From: Gordionus sp. m RMFG-2023
Taxonomy: Eukaryota; Nematomorpha; Gordioida; Chordodea; Parachordodidae
Direction: 5' to 3'
Assembly: GCF_954871325.1 (NCBI RefSeq)
Contig: NC_088776.1
Location: forward strand, 4,099,985-4,163,984
DNA length: 64,000 nt
Below, one piece after another: positions 20,830 to 31,500 of the stretch. Both the position numbers and the translations under genes were made by a program. The notes under the pieces are model-generated. The model saw nothing but the letters and a program-made list of their open reading frames with translations, made no database searches and was not told the DNA's origin. Numbering within the stretch: position 1 is the first letter of the stretch; each line of letters begins with the position of its first letter.

Positions 20830-22245
20830 ACATATTTTTTATAAAATTGTAAGTACTTTCAAAATCTGCTCCCAACAGTTTTAATATTTATAATAATATA
20901 GGTTTGATAAGATTAAAATATTTAACAATGATTGGTAAAATATTTATCTGTTTGATAAAATTTTAAAATATTTAATAATTGGTAAATTTCAAATATTTAA
21001 CAATATCTGTTTGATAAAATTTTAAAATATTTAACTATGTTTGATAAAATTTATAATATTTAACAATGATTGATGAAATTGTAAAATATTTAACAATGTT
21101 TGGTAAAATATTTATCTGTGTGATAAAATTTTAAAATATTTAACAATGATTTAAAATATTTAACAATGATTTAAAATATTTAACAATGATTTAAAATATT
21201 TAACAATGATTGGTAAATTATTAAATATTTAACTATGTTTGTAAAATTTATAATATTTAACATTGAATGATTGATGAAATTGTAAAATATTTAACAATGT
21301 TTGGTAAAATATTTATCTGTTTGATAAAATTTTAAAATATTTAACAATGATTGATAAAATTATAAAATATTTAACAATGATTGATAAAATTATAAAATAT
21401 TTAACAATGATTGATAAAATTGTAAAATATTTAACAATGATTGATAAAATTTTAACAATGTTTGGTAAAATATTTATCTGTTTGATAAAATTTTAAAATA
21501 TTTAACAATGATTGGTTAACAATGATTGATAAAATTGTAAGTACTTTCAAAATCTGCTCCCAACAGTTTTAATATTTATAATAATATAGGTTTGATAAGA
21601 TTAAAATATTTAACAATGATTGGTAAAATATTTATCTGTTTGATAAAATTTTAAAATATTTAATAATTGGTAAATTTCAAATATTTAACAATATCTGTTT
21701 GATAAAATTTTAAAATATTTAACTATGTTTGATAAAATTTATAATATTTAACAATGATTGATGAAATTGTAAAATATTTAACAATGTTTGGTAAAATATT
21801 TATCTGTGTGATAAAATTTTAAAATATTTAACAATGATTTAAAATATTTAACAATGATTTAAAATATTTAACAATGATTTAAAATATTTAACAATGATTT
21901 AAAATATTTAACAATGATTGGTAAATTATTAAATATTTAACTTGTAAAATTTATAATATTTAACATTGAATGATTGATGAAATTGTAAAATATTTAACAA
22001 TGTTTGGTAAAATATTTATCTGTTTGATAAAATTTTAAAATATTTAACAATGATTGATAAAATTGTAAAATATTTAACAATGATTGATAAAATTTTAACA
22101 ATGTTTGGTAAAATATTTATCTGTTTGATAAAATTTTAAAATATTTAACAATGATTGGTTAACAATGATTGATAAAATTGTAAAATATTTATCTGTTTGA
22201 TAAAATTTTAAAATATTTAACAATGATTGGTAAAATATTTGACAA
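20830..22245. repeat. AT satellite, left array
   Basis: Tandem units of about 30 bp built from TTGATAAAATTTTAAAATAT followed by TTAACAATGA, with variants TTGGTAAAATATTTATCTG. A longer marker (AAGTACTTTCAAAATCTGC, then TCCCAACAG) appears at 20849 and 21539, giving a higher-order unit of about 690 bp with two copies. It begins directly after the U2 3' flank. Confidence 0.95.
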
Positions 22246-22669
22246 AAAATTATGATTGAAGCATAAATTGATATATATTATATAAATCAAAAAATTATTC
22301 ATAAATATTACATATTTGTAACAAATTGTGTTCTATATTAACTTTTATCTTTATTATTACTCAATTTATATTACTTTTAAATTGTTAATATGAGTTTGCA
22401 GCTATAATTTATAACCATAATTGATTAACATTTTATAAAAAAAGATATATTTTTGTATAATGAGAAAATTACATTTGAATGATTTATTTTTACAACATAA
22501 AAATTTGTTTATAATAAAAGAAATCATTTACTTTTGATAATTTTTTAAATATTATTTTATTATATAAAGAAACTTTTTCTCACTTTGCTGATTGCTTGAT
22601 TATTTTATTTAACTTAAATTGTTATTATAGCCTTAAAATTGTTTTTTTTATAAAACACATATATATATA
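22246..22669. other. spacer of the palindrome, no gene seen
   Basis: AT-rich unique sequence between the left satellite and the TATA-flanked element. Confidence 0.5.
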
Positions 22670-23780
22670 TACTAGTTGATAGCCCGTCAAGAATGAGGGG
22701 AATTAATGTTCTTAAATATTGGATATTAAAATTGTACCTTATATTGTTTAAATTTTAGTAGAAAAAGAGGTAAATTTGTAAATCATACCTCATAAAATAT
22801 TCTTAATCTCTGATTTAAATATTGGGGAAAATATTATTACCCGCCTTTCTCGAAGGGCATAATAATAACTAATAACACCAGAGCTCCCGTTAGTTAGCAT
22901 TGCTGTTCGCTCCCCACCGTGTGAAGGTGGGAGATGGGTTTGGGGAGCAAGGAGATGAGCAAAGAATGAATAAAAGAAGGCAGAAAAATAGGAAAAAGAG
23001 ACTAAAATGTGAAAAAAAAATTTAAAATAATTTACAACCATATACTATAAGCGTGGAATTAACGCCGCGTGCCGGTATCGGTTCTAAATCGCTAAATGCT
23101 AGTTCCCAATTTTGTTATCAGTAAAAATCCCAAAAATGGCTATTAATGTTTTATTTAAAATAGAAGGTCCAAACCGTAGCAAAAAACATAAATAAATTAC
23201 TTAAGTATAGGAAAATTAAGTATTTGAACTAAATTTGTAGTGTCTGTTTAATAAAATGCTTTCTTAATAATATAATTTTTAATTATATACTAAAATTTTT
23301 TACAATTTCACATATAGATATGTAATATATTCGTATTAAGTATTTAATATAACTATTGAAGAAATTTTTTATTGCCATTAAAAATACTTATTAAATTTGT
23401 AAAACGTTTTCTTAATAATAATGAAAAAAAATAAATATTGATTAAATTTAGTTAATTTTAAAAAATCAAATATAAATAATTTTATAACAAAATATAAAGC
23501 TTAAAGGGGCTGAACGGTAAGAACGTTTGCCTTTGACTTTGAAATTAAGGCGCGATTTCGAATCCCAGAGTAAGAAAAAAAAATTTTTTAATTTTTTTTA
23601 ACATTACCGAGATAATAAAAGCTCTCGATTTATTTAACATTAAGAAGATAGGAAAGTTGATAGAAAAAATAAAAATTAACGTTATGAAGATATGAAAGTT
23701 GATATCAAAAAAAGTTAACGTTATAAAGATAGGAAAACGTTCATTTCTTGAATACGGCTATTATATATATAGATATATAC
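22670..23780. mobile_element. TATA-flanked element with short inverted ends and tRNA-like piece
   Basis: Left end ATATATATACTAGTTGATAG then CCCGTCAAGAATGA; right end CATTTCTTGAATACGGC then TATTATATATATAG. The ends are imperfect inverted repeats inside TA-rich targets. Inside are a C/G-rich hairpin (CCCCACCGTGTGAAGGTGGG near 22913), a tRNA-like block at 23498-23566, and about four tandem repeats of a TTAACGTTATGAAGATAGG unit (23610-23735). No protein frame is convincing. The class is uncertain. Confidence 0.5.
23498..23566 (+). ncRNA. tRNA-like (SINE-head) sequence
   Basis: GGGGCTGAACGGTAAGAACG resembles an A box, and GCGATTTCGAATCCCAG a B box, about 40 bases apart, followed by an A-rich tract. 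The anticodon stem pairs poorly (TTTGCCTTTGACTTTGAAAT), so a functional tRNA is unlikely. A tRNA-derived SINE head is the better reading. Confidence 0.45.
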
Positions 23781-25193
23781 CTTATTTTATATTTATTTTT
23801 AGTATCATTTTAGAATAAAATAATTATAACTTAAAACCGTTTTTCTTACCATCATTATTGTTATATAACACACTTGATTAATTAAATTCTTATATTTAAA
23901 TTGAGCTAAATCCCTACTACTAATATCCATTCTACAAAGCAATTCCTCGTAATAGAGACTTCCAATTTTCCATTCTTCTTTACCAATAAACATGGTGAAA
24001 GTTTGTATATTCTTTATTTTGAAAAAATAACTTAATATAATATATTTATAAGTTATACTAAATAATCTTACATATTATATCAATACAAATATTTTTTTTA
24101 AAAACCAATTTTTTAAAAAATTACTAATTCATAATAATAATTAAGTATGCATCAATTGGCTATGAATGTTTAAAAACAATGTTATTTGACTAGTAGCAAT
24201 GAGGGTATTGCTATTGAATTTGATGAGAAGATAAACAATAATAAAATAATTTTTTATGAAAGTATATAAAATGCATTATATTAAAATCAGGGCTTAGAAC
24301 CCAAACCCTTTTTCAAAATTTAGGATTGAAGGTTTAAGCTTTTTTTTTAAATTGTGAAAGTCTTAATAATAATATTTTATTAGATACTATGATAATTAGC
24401 CCTAAATAATTTTTTTTATAAATAGGAATATAATATTATTTTTAAAATTGTATTGTAGTAATTAAAAAGAATTTCCTTTTTTAAATATGAAATATTTACA
24501 TTTTGCCCAAATAAATTGATTATTTTAAAATCTCGACAAGGCGCTGATAATTTTTTCTCAAAAAAAATATAAAAAAAAGTGTATTATATTTTCTATTGTA
24601 AAATATAAATTGATTTTAAAATTTTATGGCCAGGGGATGGTTCAAAAAAAATTATTTAAAAATTTTTCAAGTGCCTGTGAATTACAAAATCTTCAAATCA
24701 GGGCCCGGCCCGCACCTTTCTAAAAATAATTTCAGTTTCGGGTCGTTATTTTTTTTGAAAAATTTAGAGCCATGCGCGGTCATATTTTTAAATATAATAT
24801 CATTACAATTTTTCAAATAAATTGATATACTTTAAAATTCTTGCGAGAAATAATGTTCTAATATTTTCCAATTTGTACAATATTTTCTTTTATAATCAAA
24901 AAAAAAATTAATTTTTTTTTCTATATTTAACTAAATTCGAGCCAGGCCTAACAAATAATCTATATTTCGAATGGAGCTTTTCGGCATAAATAAGATTTTT
25001 TCCAAAAAATTTTAGGTCAGGCAGGTATTGAAACATCAAGGTATAAAATATTAGCCTGAATTATCTAACCAATTATTTAAACAACAAAAATAATCGATAT
25101 AAAAATATTCAGAATGGCAAAATTTGAAAAGAGATGATATTTTCCGTGATTAAAGAACCGTGATTTATGAAACTAAAGGTTGTCAGAGCTAGG
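23781..25193. other. palindrome spacer, no gene seen
   Basis: AT-rich. A small GC island at 24690-24780 (GGGCCCGGCCCGC, CGGGTCG) resembles the CCGG-rich repeat ends seen near 2.7 kb. The 64-residue frame across it lacks homology. Confidence 0.5.
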
Positions 25194-25214
25194 TCGATAC
25201 TACTTAGACTCGGT

Positions 25215-25436
25215 ATTAGTCTTGTTAAACTGCTCGTTTTGAGCCGATTTTTAAAAATAGCTAACTCAATATTTCAGCCGGAAAAATTATGCCTAAGCCT
25301 CGAAATTTTGTTAATATATGTCTAGACCTTTGTTCCTTCTATGAGCAAAATCTTCAGGCTTGAGTAATATTTTTTCTGGACGAAATATTGAGTTAGCATA
25401 AAAATCGGCTCAAAATGAGCCGCTTATCAACACTTG
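25215..25436. mobile_element. MITE family B between long direct repeats
   Basis: Family B element (CTCGTTTTGAGCCGATTTTT on the left, AATCGGCTCAAAATGAGCCG on the right). Outside it, GTCGATACTACTTAGACTCGG is present on both sides (25193-25214 and 25436-25458), much longer than the 8 bp expected for hAT. Confidence 0.8.
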
Positions 25437-25739
25437 TCGATACTACTTAGACTCGGGATCTGGGTGGGAAAAAACCAACCATTTAACAACACTACTAATT
25501 TAAAGATATAAATATTTAATCTTATTCTAAACCCAAATTTATTACTCTTATTCTGGATATCCTTATTTCTAAACGTAAATTTAGATTTTTGTTATATACA
25601 AATATTTATTTATTCGATTATAAAAATAATTTACATAAATATTGGATATATATATAAATTTATTGTTTCTACTTAAAAATATTTATTGTTGCTATTGTAA
25701 ATAAATTACATTGTAACCAATCTAATCCAGTTTTTAGAT

Positions 25740-26640
25740 TGTGCCCCAACAATAATAGGTGAACGTCTAATTGATTGGTGCTCTCCCATTCTGGGTGTTG
25801 TCATAACTTCAATTAAAGCTTCCTCTGGCTTCTAATGTCTATTCCAGTGGCTAAATATTGACTTCTTTCAGCTGAATCATTCGTTTTGGGATGGTAAGGT
25901 GTTGAATAAATTTAATATTTCTATAAACAGAATTTTCGAAATTCTCCAGAAAGAAACTCTGGGCCATTATCTGACACAATTTGTCTTGGCGTTCCAAAAC
26001 GTGCGAACCATTTTCTTAGCGCCCTGATCATTATAATAGACGTGGTCTCTCTCATCAACCTCCCTGAACTCATTTAGAATGTACCTTAACTCCAACTAAC
26101 CATGAATCGATAGGTCCCGCGAAATCCAGATGAATGCGTTCTCATGGCATATTAAAGATGTTTCGCGAATATAAAGGAACCTCCATTATATTCAACTGGT
26201 TACTTTGACATGGCATACATTGACGAACATGTTGTTCAATGTCTTATCTCAATTAGGCCACCAATAATACACTAAAAATTGATTTCATAGCATTTATTCC
26301 TGGATGCCCTCTATGTATAATAGTAAATATCGATTTCCTCAACACCGTTGGAATTACAAACTTTCCATTCCATTTAATGACATCACCATCTACTGACAAT
26401 TCCACCCAACGATTATTAAAACAAACTAATTCTGCAACATTTTTCGCACCAAACCCCAGCCATCCTCGAAATAATTCTATTTAATATATCTCTAAGTAGT
26501 CAAAATTTCCAGAGTGTATGAAATATTCGGATATCCAGAGAGGCAGAATTTGCTAAATGTAAATAATTCTGAGGACTTCTTTGTTTTACAAGAAAGAAAA
26601 ATGAACATTTTTCTGCATGGGAATGTATTAATAAATTATT
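25740..26640 (-). pseudogene. gypsy-type integrase relic
   Basis: Minus-strand reading in shifting frames gives RGHPGINAMKS (26290-26330) and HVRQCMPCQSNQ (CxxC of the integrase zinc domain, about 26200-26240). It continues with ERIHLDFAGPI (26110-26145), the start of the catalytic core, and a decayed core beyond. The block order and wording match metazoan K02A2.6-like Ty3/gypsy integrases. Stops and frameshifts are frequent. It belongs to a different lineage from the element at 57-63 kb. Confidence 0.85.
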
Positions 26641-27283
26641 TTATGCAACATTTAAAATAAATATATATATGTTTGGCTGAGGTTATGAAAATCGCAAATA
26701 TAAATATCGACTAAATTTCACGAGATATATATGATTGTGTGTAGACGAAAACGAAATTATTTATTTTGAAATTCGCAAGCCTCGAATTATACATAGACAA
26801 AAAAATTGTCCAAAATTAATGAGGACTTAAATAAGGATTTACTATCTTATAATCGTTTTTTTTCACTTTTAGATACATTTATGATTCAAATTGTTAAATA
26901 TGGATTTATATTTATAATGTTTCTATTTATCTATGTGTTGTTTAGCATAAATAGCAATTGGTTTTTCATTCATTCGTTGTATTTTATAATTATCTATTAA
27001 CATTTAACACAATTATATTATTTCATTCACATGACACAAGATTAAGAACTTAATTGATTGTAAAAGTATAATAATTTATAGTTGTATAGTGATATTTTTT
27101 AGATAAATTAAATTAATAAATATTCTTTTTGACAATTCCCTGCTCACTTTTACACAAATGAACGATTTGTAAATTAATAAAATGACTATCCATATCCAAT
27201 TTACAAATACTATTATCTTATGTAGTAATCCTATACTACACATATATTAAATCTTGATTTTGAAAAAAAAATTAACTTACAAA
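26641..27283. other. palindrome spacer, no gene seen
   Basis: AT-rich. A 64-residue hydrophobic frame at 26806-27000 starts without ATG and reflects T-rich composition. Confidence 0.5.
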
Positions 27284-27811
27284 TACAGCGTCTACATGAG
27301 CGGGAGGGGTAGGAACAGTTTGCATCCTATTTTTTTAAGGGGGTAGGGGGTAAGCTGCTTTAATGGGGTAGGATAATTTTTTTGGGAGGTTATCTATTAA
27401 ATTTTCAGATGAAATAGGACAATTATTGCTGTAAAAATTAATCAATTCATCGACCAAATCTATATATTACAAACAATCATACACATTGTTTTCCAAAAAA
27501 ACTATCCTTTTAATGTAATTTAAAAGGTTAAGATATTTCAGCAAGCTCATAATGCCATAATTAACATTGTAAATAATGGAGGTTTTATTGGATTTATTAT
27601 CTAAAAAATAAATTCTTTATATTCACAAAATATCGATAGCTGGTAGTAGAAATAGATTAATTTAAGTATCCTTTATAAATTCTTTGAAAAGAGTATCAAT
27701 AAATAAATAGGTGAAAATAATGATAAAGAGGCGGGAATTTTTAAGGGGGGTAGGCAAAGGTTTTTGAAGGGGGTTTGCATCCAGTGAAAGTCCTGTCATG
27801 TAGACGCTGTA
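27284..27811. mobile_element. 528-bp element with ends TACAGCGTCTACATGA
   Basis: Perfect 16-bp inverted ends, then partly matching GGATGCAAAC blocks inside. It is G-rich (GGGGGTAGGGGG strings) on one strand and has no coding frame. Flanking DNA is itself duplicated: ACACATATATTAAATCTTG and further bases at 27238-27277 recur, diverged, at 27811-27850. Confidence 0.75.
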
Positions 27812-28231
27812 CACATATATTAATTTGATTTTGGAGAAAAAATTAACTATTATTTATCTCAATTTTATATATGAAACTATAGATGTTTTTGACTGCCAAT
27901 ATTTCAGGATTTAAATTATAACATGGAAAAATAATTTTGTTATACAATCTCCCAGAAATACAATGAAAGCATTGCTTACTTTATATATAATATATTTAGG
28001 CCTTTCCAAATATATTAAAATTACTGTATATTTTGGCAATATTAATTAGGACAAGCACAGATGAGAAGACATTTTCTTCATAACGGAGAATACAAACCTA
28101 TCTGAAGTAGAGTCAAAAAATCTATTGAATTAGATCTACTTAATTTAAATCGAAATATAATCCCCAAAGAATAATAAATTACAATTTGCATGGTAGATTA
28201 AATTAAATTTATGAACCGATATTTTGAATTA

Positions 28232-29840
28232 AATTTTTAAATCTTCATAAGTTTAATTCTATATTTTATTGTGATTTACATATATACTTTATTTGTCTAT
28301 AATTTTAACAATATTATGTACACTCATATTTTGTATTATTTTCCATTTTGTGTTGAAAATTCTCATTTTATAAAAAATGATTGGCTATAATAAATTTTAT
28401 GATAATTAAATCTTAATATATATCGCCTCCTCCTGTAAAAAATTCCTTGCTAAGCGCTTGATAGACATGATCATTTCCCGTTCCCCTTGTGTATGTGCCA
28501 ACATATTCTAGAAAGATACAAGAATTCTTAACATTTACTTTATAGTTATACATGTTATTAAACTATTTTATAATAAATAGCAGATTTTACTAAATATGTC
28601 AGACTAAAAATATTTTTAAGAATTGGTATACTATCGGATTGATTTATTTAATTTCTGTTTTATTATATCTTTAAATATTTTTAAATCTTACATTATTGAA
28701 AAATACTAAATTTATAGAGAGTAAAACTTACGAAGATATTATATTAATAATTCATAATTATTGATATCTATCATGTTAAAATTAACTGATAAGTTGTCCT
28801 TCAATGTGGCTTCATTATAAATACAAACTACCTTTTAAAATATTTTATCCAGCTATAGCTAGAATTTTAAGTGACTGTAGTTCGGCTATATTATTTAATT
28901 TTGGTTTTCGCCAAAAAACTTTGATACTAAATAGAAATACATCATTTCTTGATATTAAATACATCATTTCTAGATATTAAATACATCATTTCTAGTTTGA
29001 GCTATTTTTTAAAAAGACTTATTAACAATATATGAAGTAACACCGCACTTTTTATTTATAATGATTTAGATAACGTTACGCTTATTTTATTTTAAATATA
29101 AAATACAGATTAAATATTAATTAAAATAAATACATTATATTCTAAAAACCAATCATTAAATATTTAAAACAATACATAAAAACAATACATTAAATATTAA
29201 AAACTATACATTAAATATTTAAAACAATACATTAAATACTAAAAATTATATATTAAATATTTAAAACAATACATTAATTAATAAAAACCATACATTAAAT
29301 ATTTAAAACAATACATTAAATATTAAAAACTTTATATTAAATGACAAATATTAGAAACAATACATTACAATACAATAAATATTAAAAACTATACATTAAA
29401 TAACAAATATTAGAAACAATACATTAAATATTAGAAACAATACAATAAATATTAAGAACTATGCATTAAATATTAAAAATTAGAAATCATACATTATATT
29501 GTTCAATTTAACTATTTATACTAAAAAATTAATTCCCATGAAAAATGATGTACTTCGTGATAGCGGGTGAATTCATGCTAGGCTATTTGTCCTCCATAAT
29601 ATTTAAACTATAACCTTTTGGAGTTATCTCCTTATATGATGGTATACATTGTATGAAGCCTTACTGTTTTTAGGCATGTATCTGGTATAATGCTCTGGAG
29701 ACAGTATGGGCGAAAGAATGCATCAATTGGTAGGACAGTCCATGTGCAAATTGTGATGTTGAAAAGAAACAAACGAATTTCCTCACTAGAATTAATTTTA
29801 ACGGATATCGATATTTCAGAATTATGTTGGAAACTTGTGA
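28232..29840 (+). repeat. inner palindrome, left arm
   Basis: Reverse complement of the region ending near 31500. Markers: GCGCTTGATAGACATGATC (28461) with its complement near 31270, AAATACATCATTTCTAG repeats (28930-28995), and a minisatellite at 29150-29500. Pairing is lost over 29548-29760, then resumes at 29785-29840. Confidence 0.85.
29150..29500. repeat. AT minisatellite in the inner palindrome (left)
   Basis: Units of roughly 20 and 40 bp made of ACAATACATTAAATATTAAA and AACTATACATTAAAT. The mirror copy is at about 30290-30660. Confidence 0.85.
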
Positions 29841-30180
29841 TAAATTACTGATGTATTTGTAGGATCCATCGCTTTGGGAAAGATCTATAGCGGAGAGCAG
29901 ATATAAATAAGCTGGGCTTGCTAGATATGACGGTAGCTTGTAATAATTAGGGCACGATAAAGTTATTTAAAATTTATTAACACTTCACTTAAGGAGACTT
30001 GAAAATATTATAAAATCTCAATTAAATTATTAATAATAGGCTCCGTTGTTTCCTTAATATATACGAACCTTTATCCATAATCGGCTAACGTATTGGAATT
30101 ATATCTGCAACTCACAAGTTTCCAACAATATTCTAAAATATCGATATCCGTTAAAATCAATTCCACTGATGTCTACAATT
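29690..30180. other. coding-like block at the centre of the inner palindrome
   Basis: GC content rises here. 29785-29840 is mirrored at about 30110-30165 (TTTTAACGGATATCGATATT, TTGGAAACTTGTGA). In one frame each copy reads FNGYRYFRI followed by (M/L)LETC, but neither frame is long and stops occur on both sides. Possibly the remains of a transposon gene present as an inverted pair. Not identified. Confidence 0.35.
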
Positions 30181-31500
30181 CTACAGAAGGCTATTTTAGC
30201 TTGCAAAATTCGTATTAATTTAGCCTTCTTCTTCATTCCTTTATCCATCATTTTTCATGGGAATTAATTTTTTAGTATGAATTAGTTAAATTGAACAATA
30301 TAATGTATGATTTCTAATTTTTAATATTTAATGCATAGTTCTTAATATTTATTGTATTGTTTCTAATATTTAATGTATTGTTTCTAATATTTGTTATTTA
30401 ATGTATAGTTTTTAATATTTATTGTATTGTAATGTATTGTTCCTAATATTTGTCATTTAATAAATAGTTTTTAATATTTAATGTATTGTTTTAAATATTT
30501 AATGTATGGTTTTTATTAATTAATGTATTGTTTTAAATATTTAAAGTATAATTTTTAATTTTTAATATTTAATGTATTGTTTTAAATATTTAATGTATAG
30601 ATTTTAATATTTAATGTATTGTTTTAAATATTTAATATTTGGTTTTTAGAATATAATTTATGGTTTTTAATTAATATTTAATCTGTATTTTATATTTAAA
30701 ATAAAATAAGCGTAACGTTATCTAAATCATTATAAGTAAAAAGTGCGGTGTTACTTCATATATTGTTAATAAATTTTTTAAAAAAAATAGCTCAAACTAG
30801 AAATGATGTATTTAATATCAAGAAATGATGTATTTAGTATCAAAGTTTTTTGGCGAAAACCATAATTAAATAATATAGCCGAACTACAGTCACTTATAAT
30901 TCTAGCTATAGCTGGACAAAATATTTTAAAAGGTAGTTTATATTTATCATGAAGTCACATTTTTGAAAGACAACTTATCAGTTAATTTTAACATGATAGA
31001 TATCAATAATTATGAATCATTAATATAATATCTTCGTAAGTTTAACTCTATAAATTTAGTATATTAAAACAGAAATTAAATAAATCAATCCGATAGTATA
31101 CCAATTCTTAAAAATATTTTTAGTCTGACATATTTAGTAAAATCTGCTATTTATTAATAAAATAGTTTAATAACGTGATAACTATAAACTAAATATTAAG
31201 AATTCTTGTATCTTTCTAGAATATGTTGGCAGCACAAGGGGAACGGGAAATGATAATGTCTATCAAGCGCTTAGCAAGGAATCTTCTACAGGAGGAGGCG
31301 ATAGATAAAAAAATTTTAAGATTTAATTTTCATAAAATTAATTATAGCCAATCATTTTTTATAAAATGAGAATTTTCAACACAAAATAGAAAATAATACA
31401 AAATATGAGTGTACATAATATTGTTAAAATTATAGGCAAATAAACCAATATATGTAAATCACAATAAAATATAGAATTAAACATATGAAGATTTAAAATT
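30100..31500 (-). repeat. inner palindrome, right arm
   Basis: Mirror of 28232-29840. Its outer end at about 31500 is exactly where the right satellite array begins, so the inner and outer palindromes abut. Confidence 0.85.

Larger units (their letters stand above)
18462..22245 (+). repeat. left arm of a large palindrome with a U2 gene
   Basis: From about 18462 the sequence is repeated in reverse complement ending at about 37080. Matching markers: TCGATAAGACACC with its complement near 37035, the open block 19041-19229 with 36023-36211, and U2 with U2. Arm identity is high (the 19041 block and U2 look identical). The arm ends in satellite DNA. It lacks a roughly 270-bp insertion present in the right arm at 36688-36960. 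Confidence 0.9.

Noticed and set aside
23498-23566. Functional tRNA gene
   Set aside because: Box-like sequences are present but the anticodon and acceptor stems do not pair; retained only as a tRNA-like piece.
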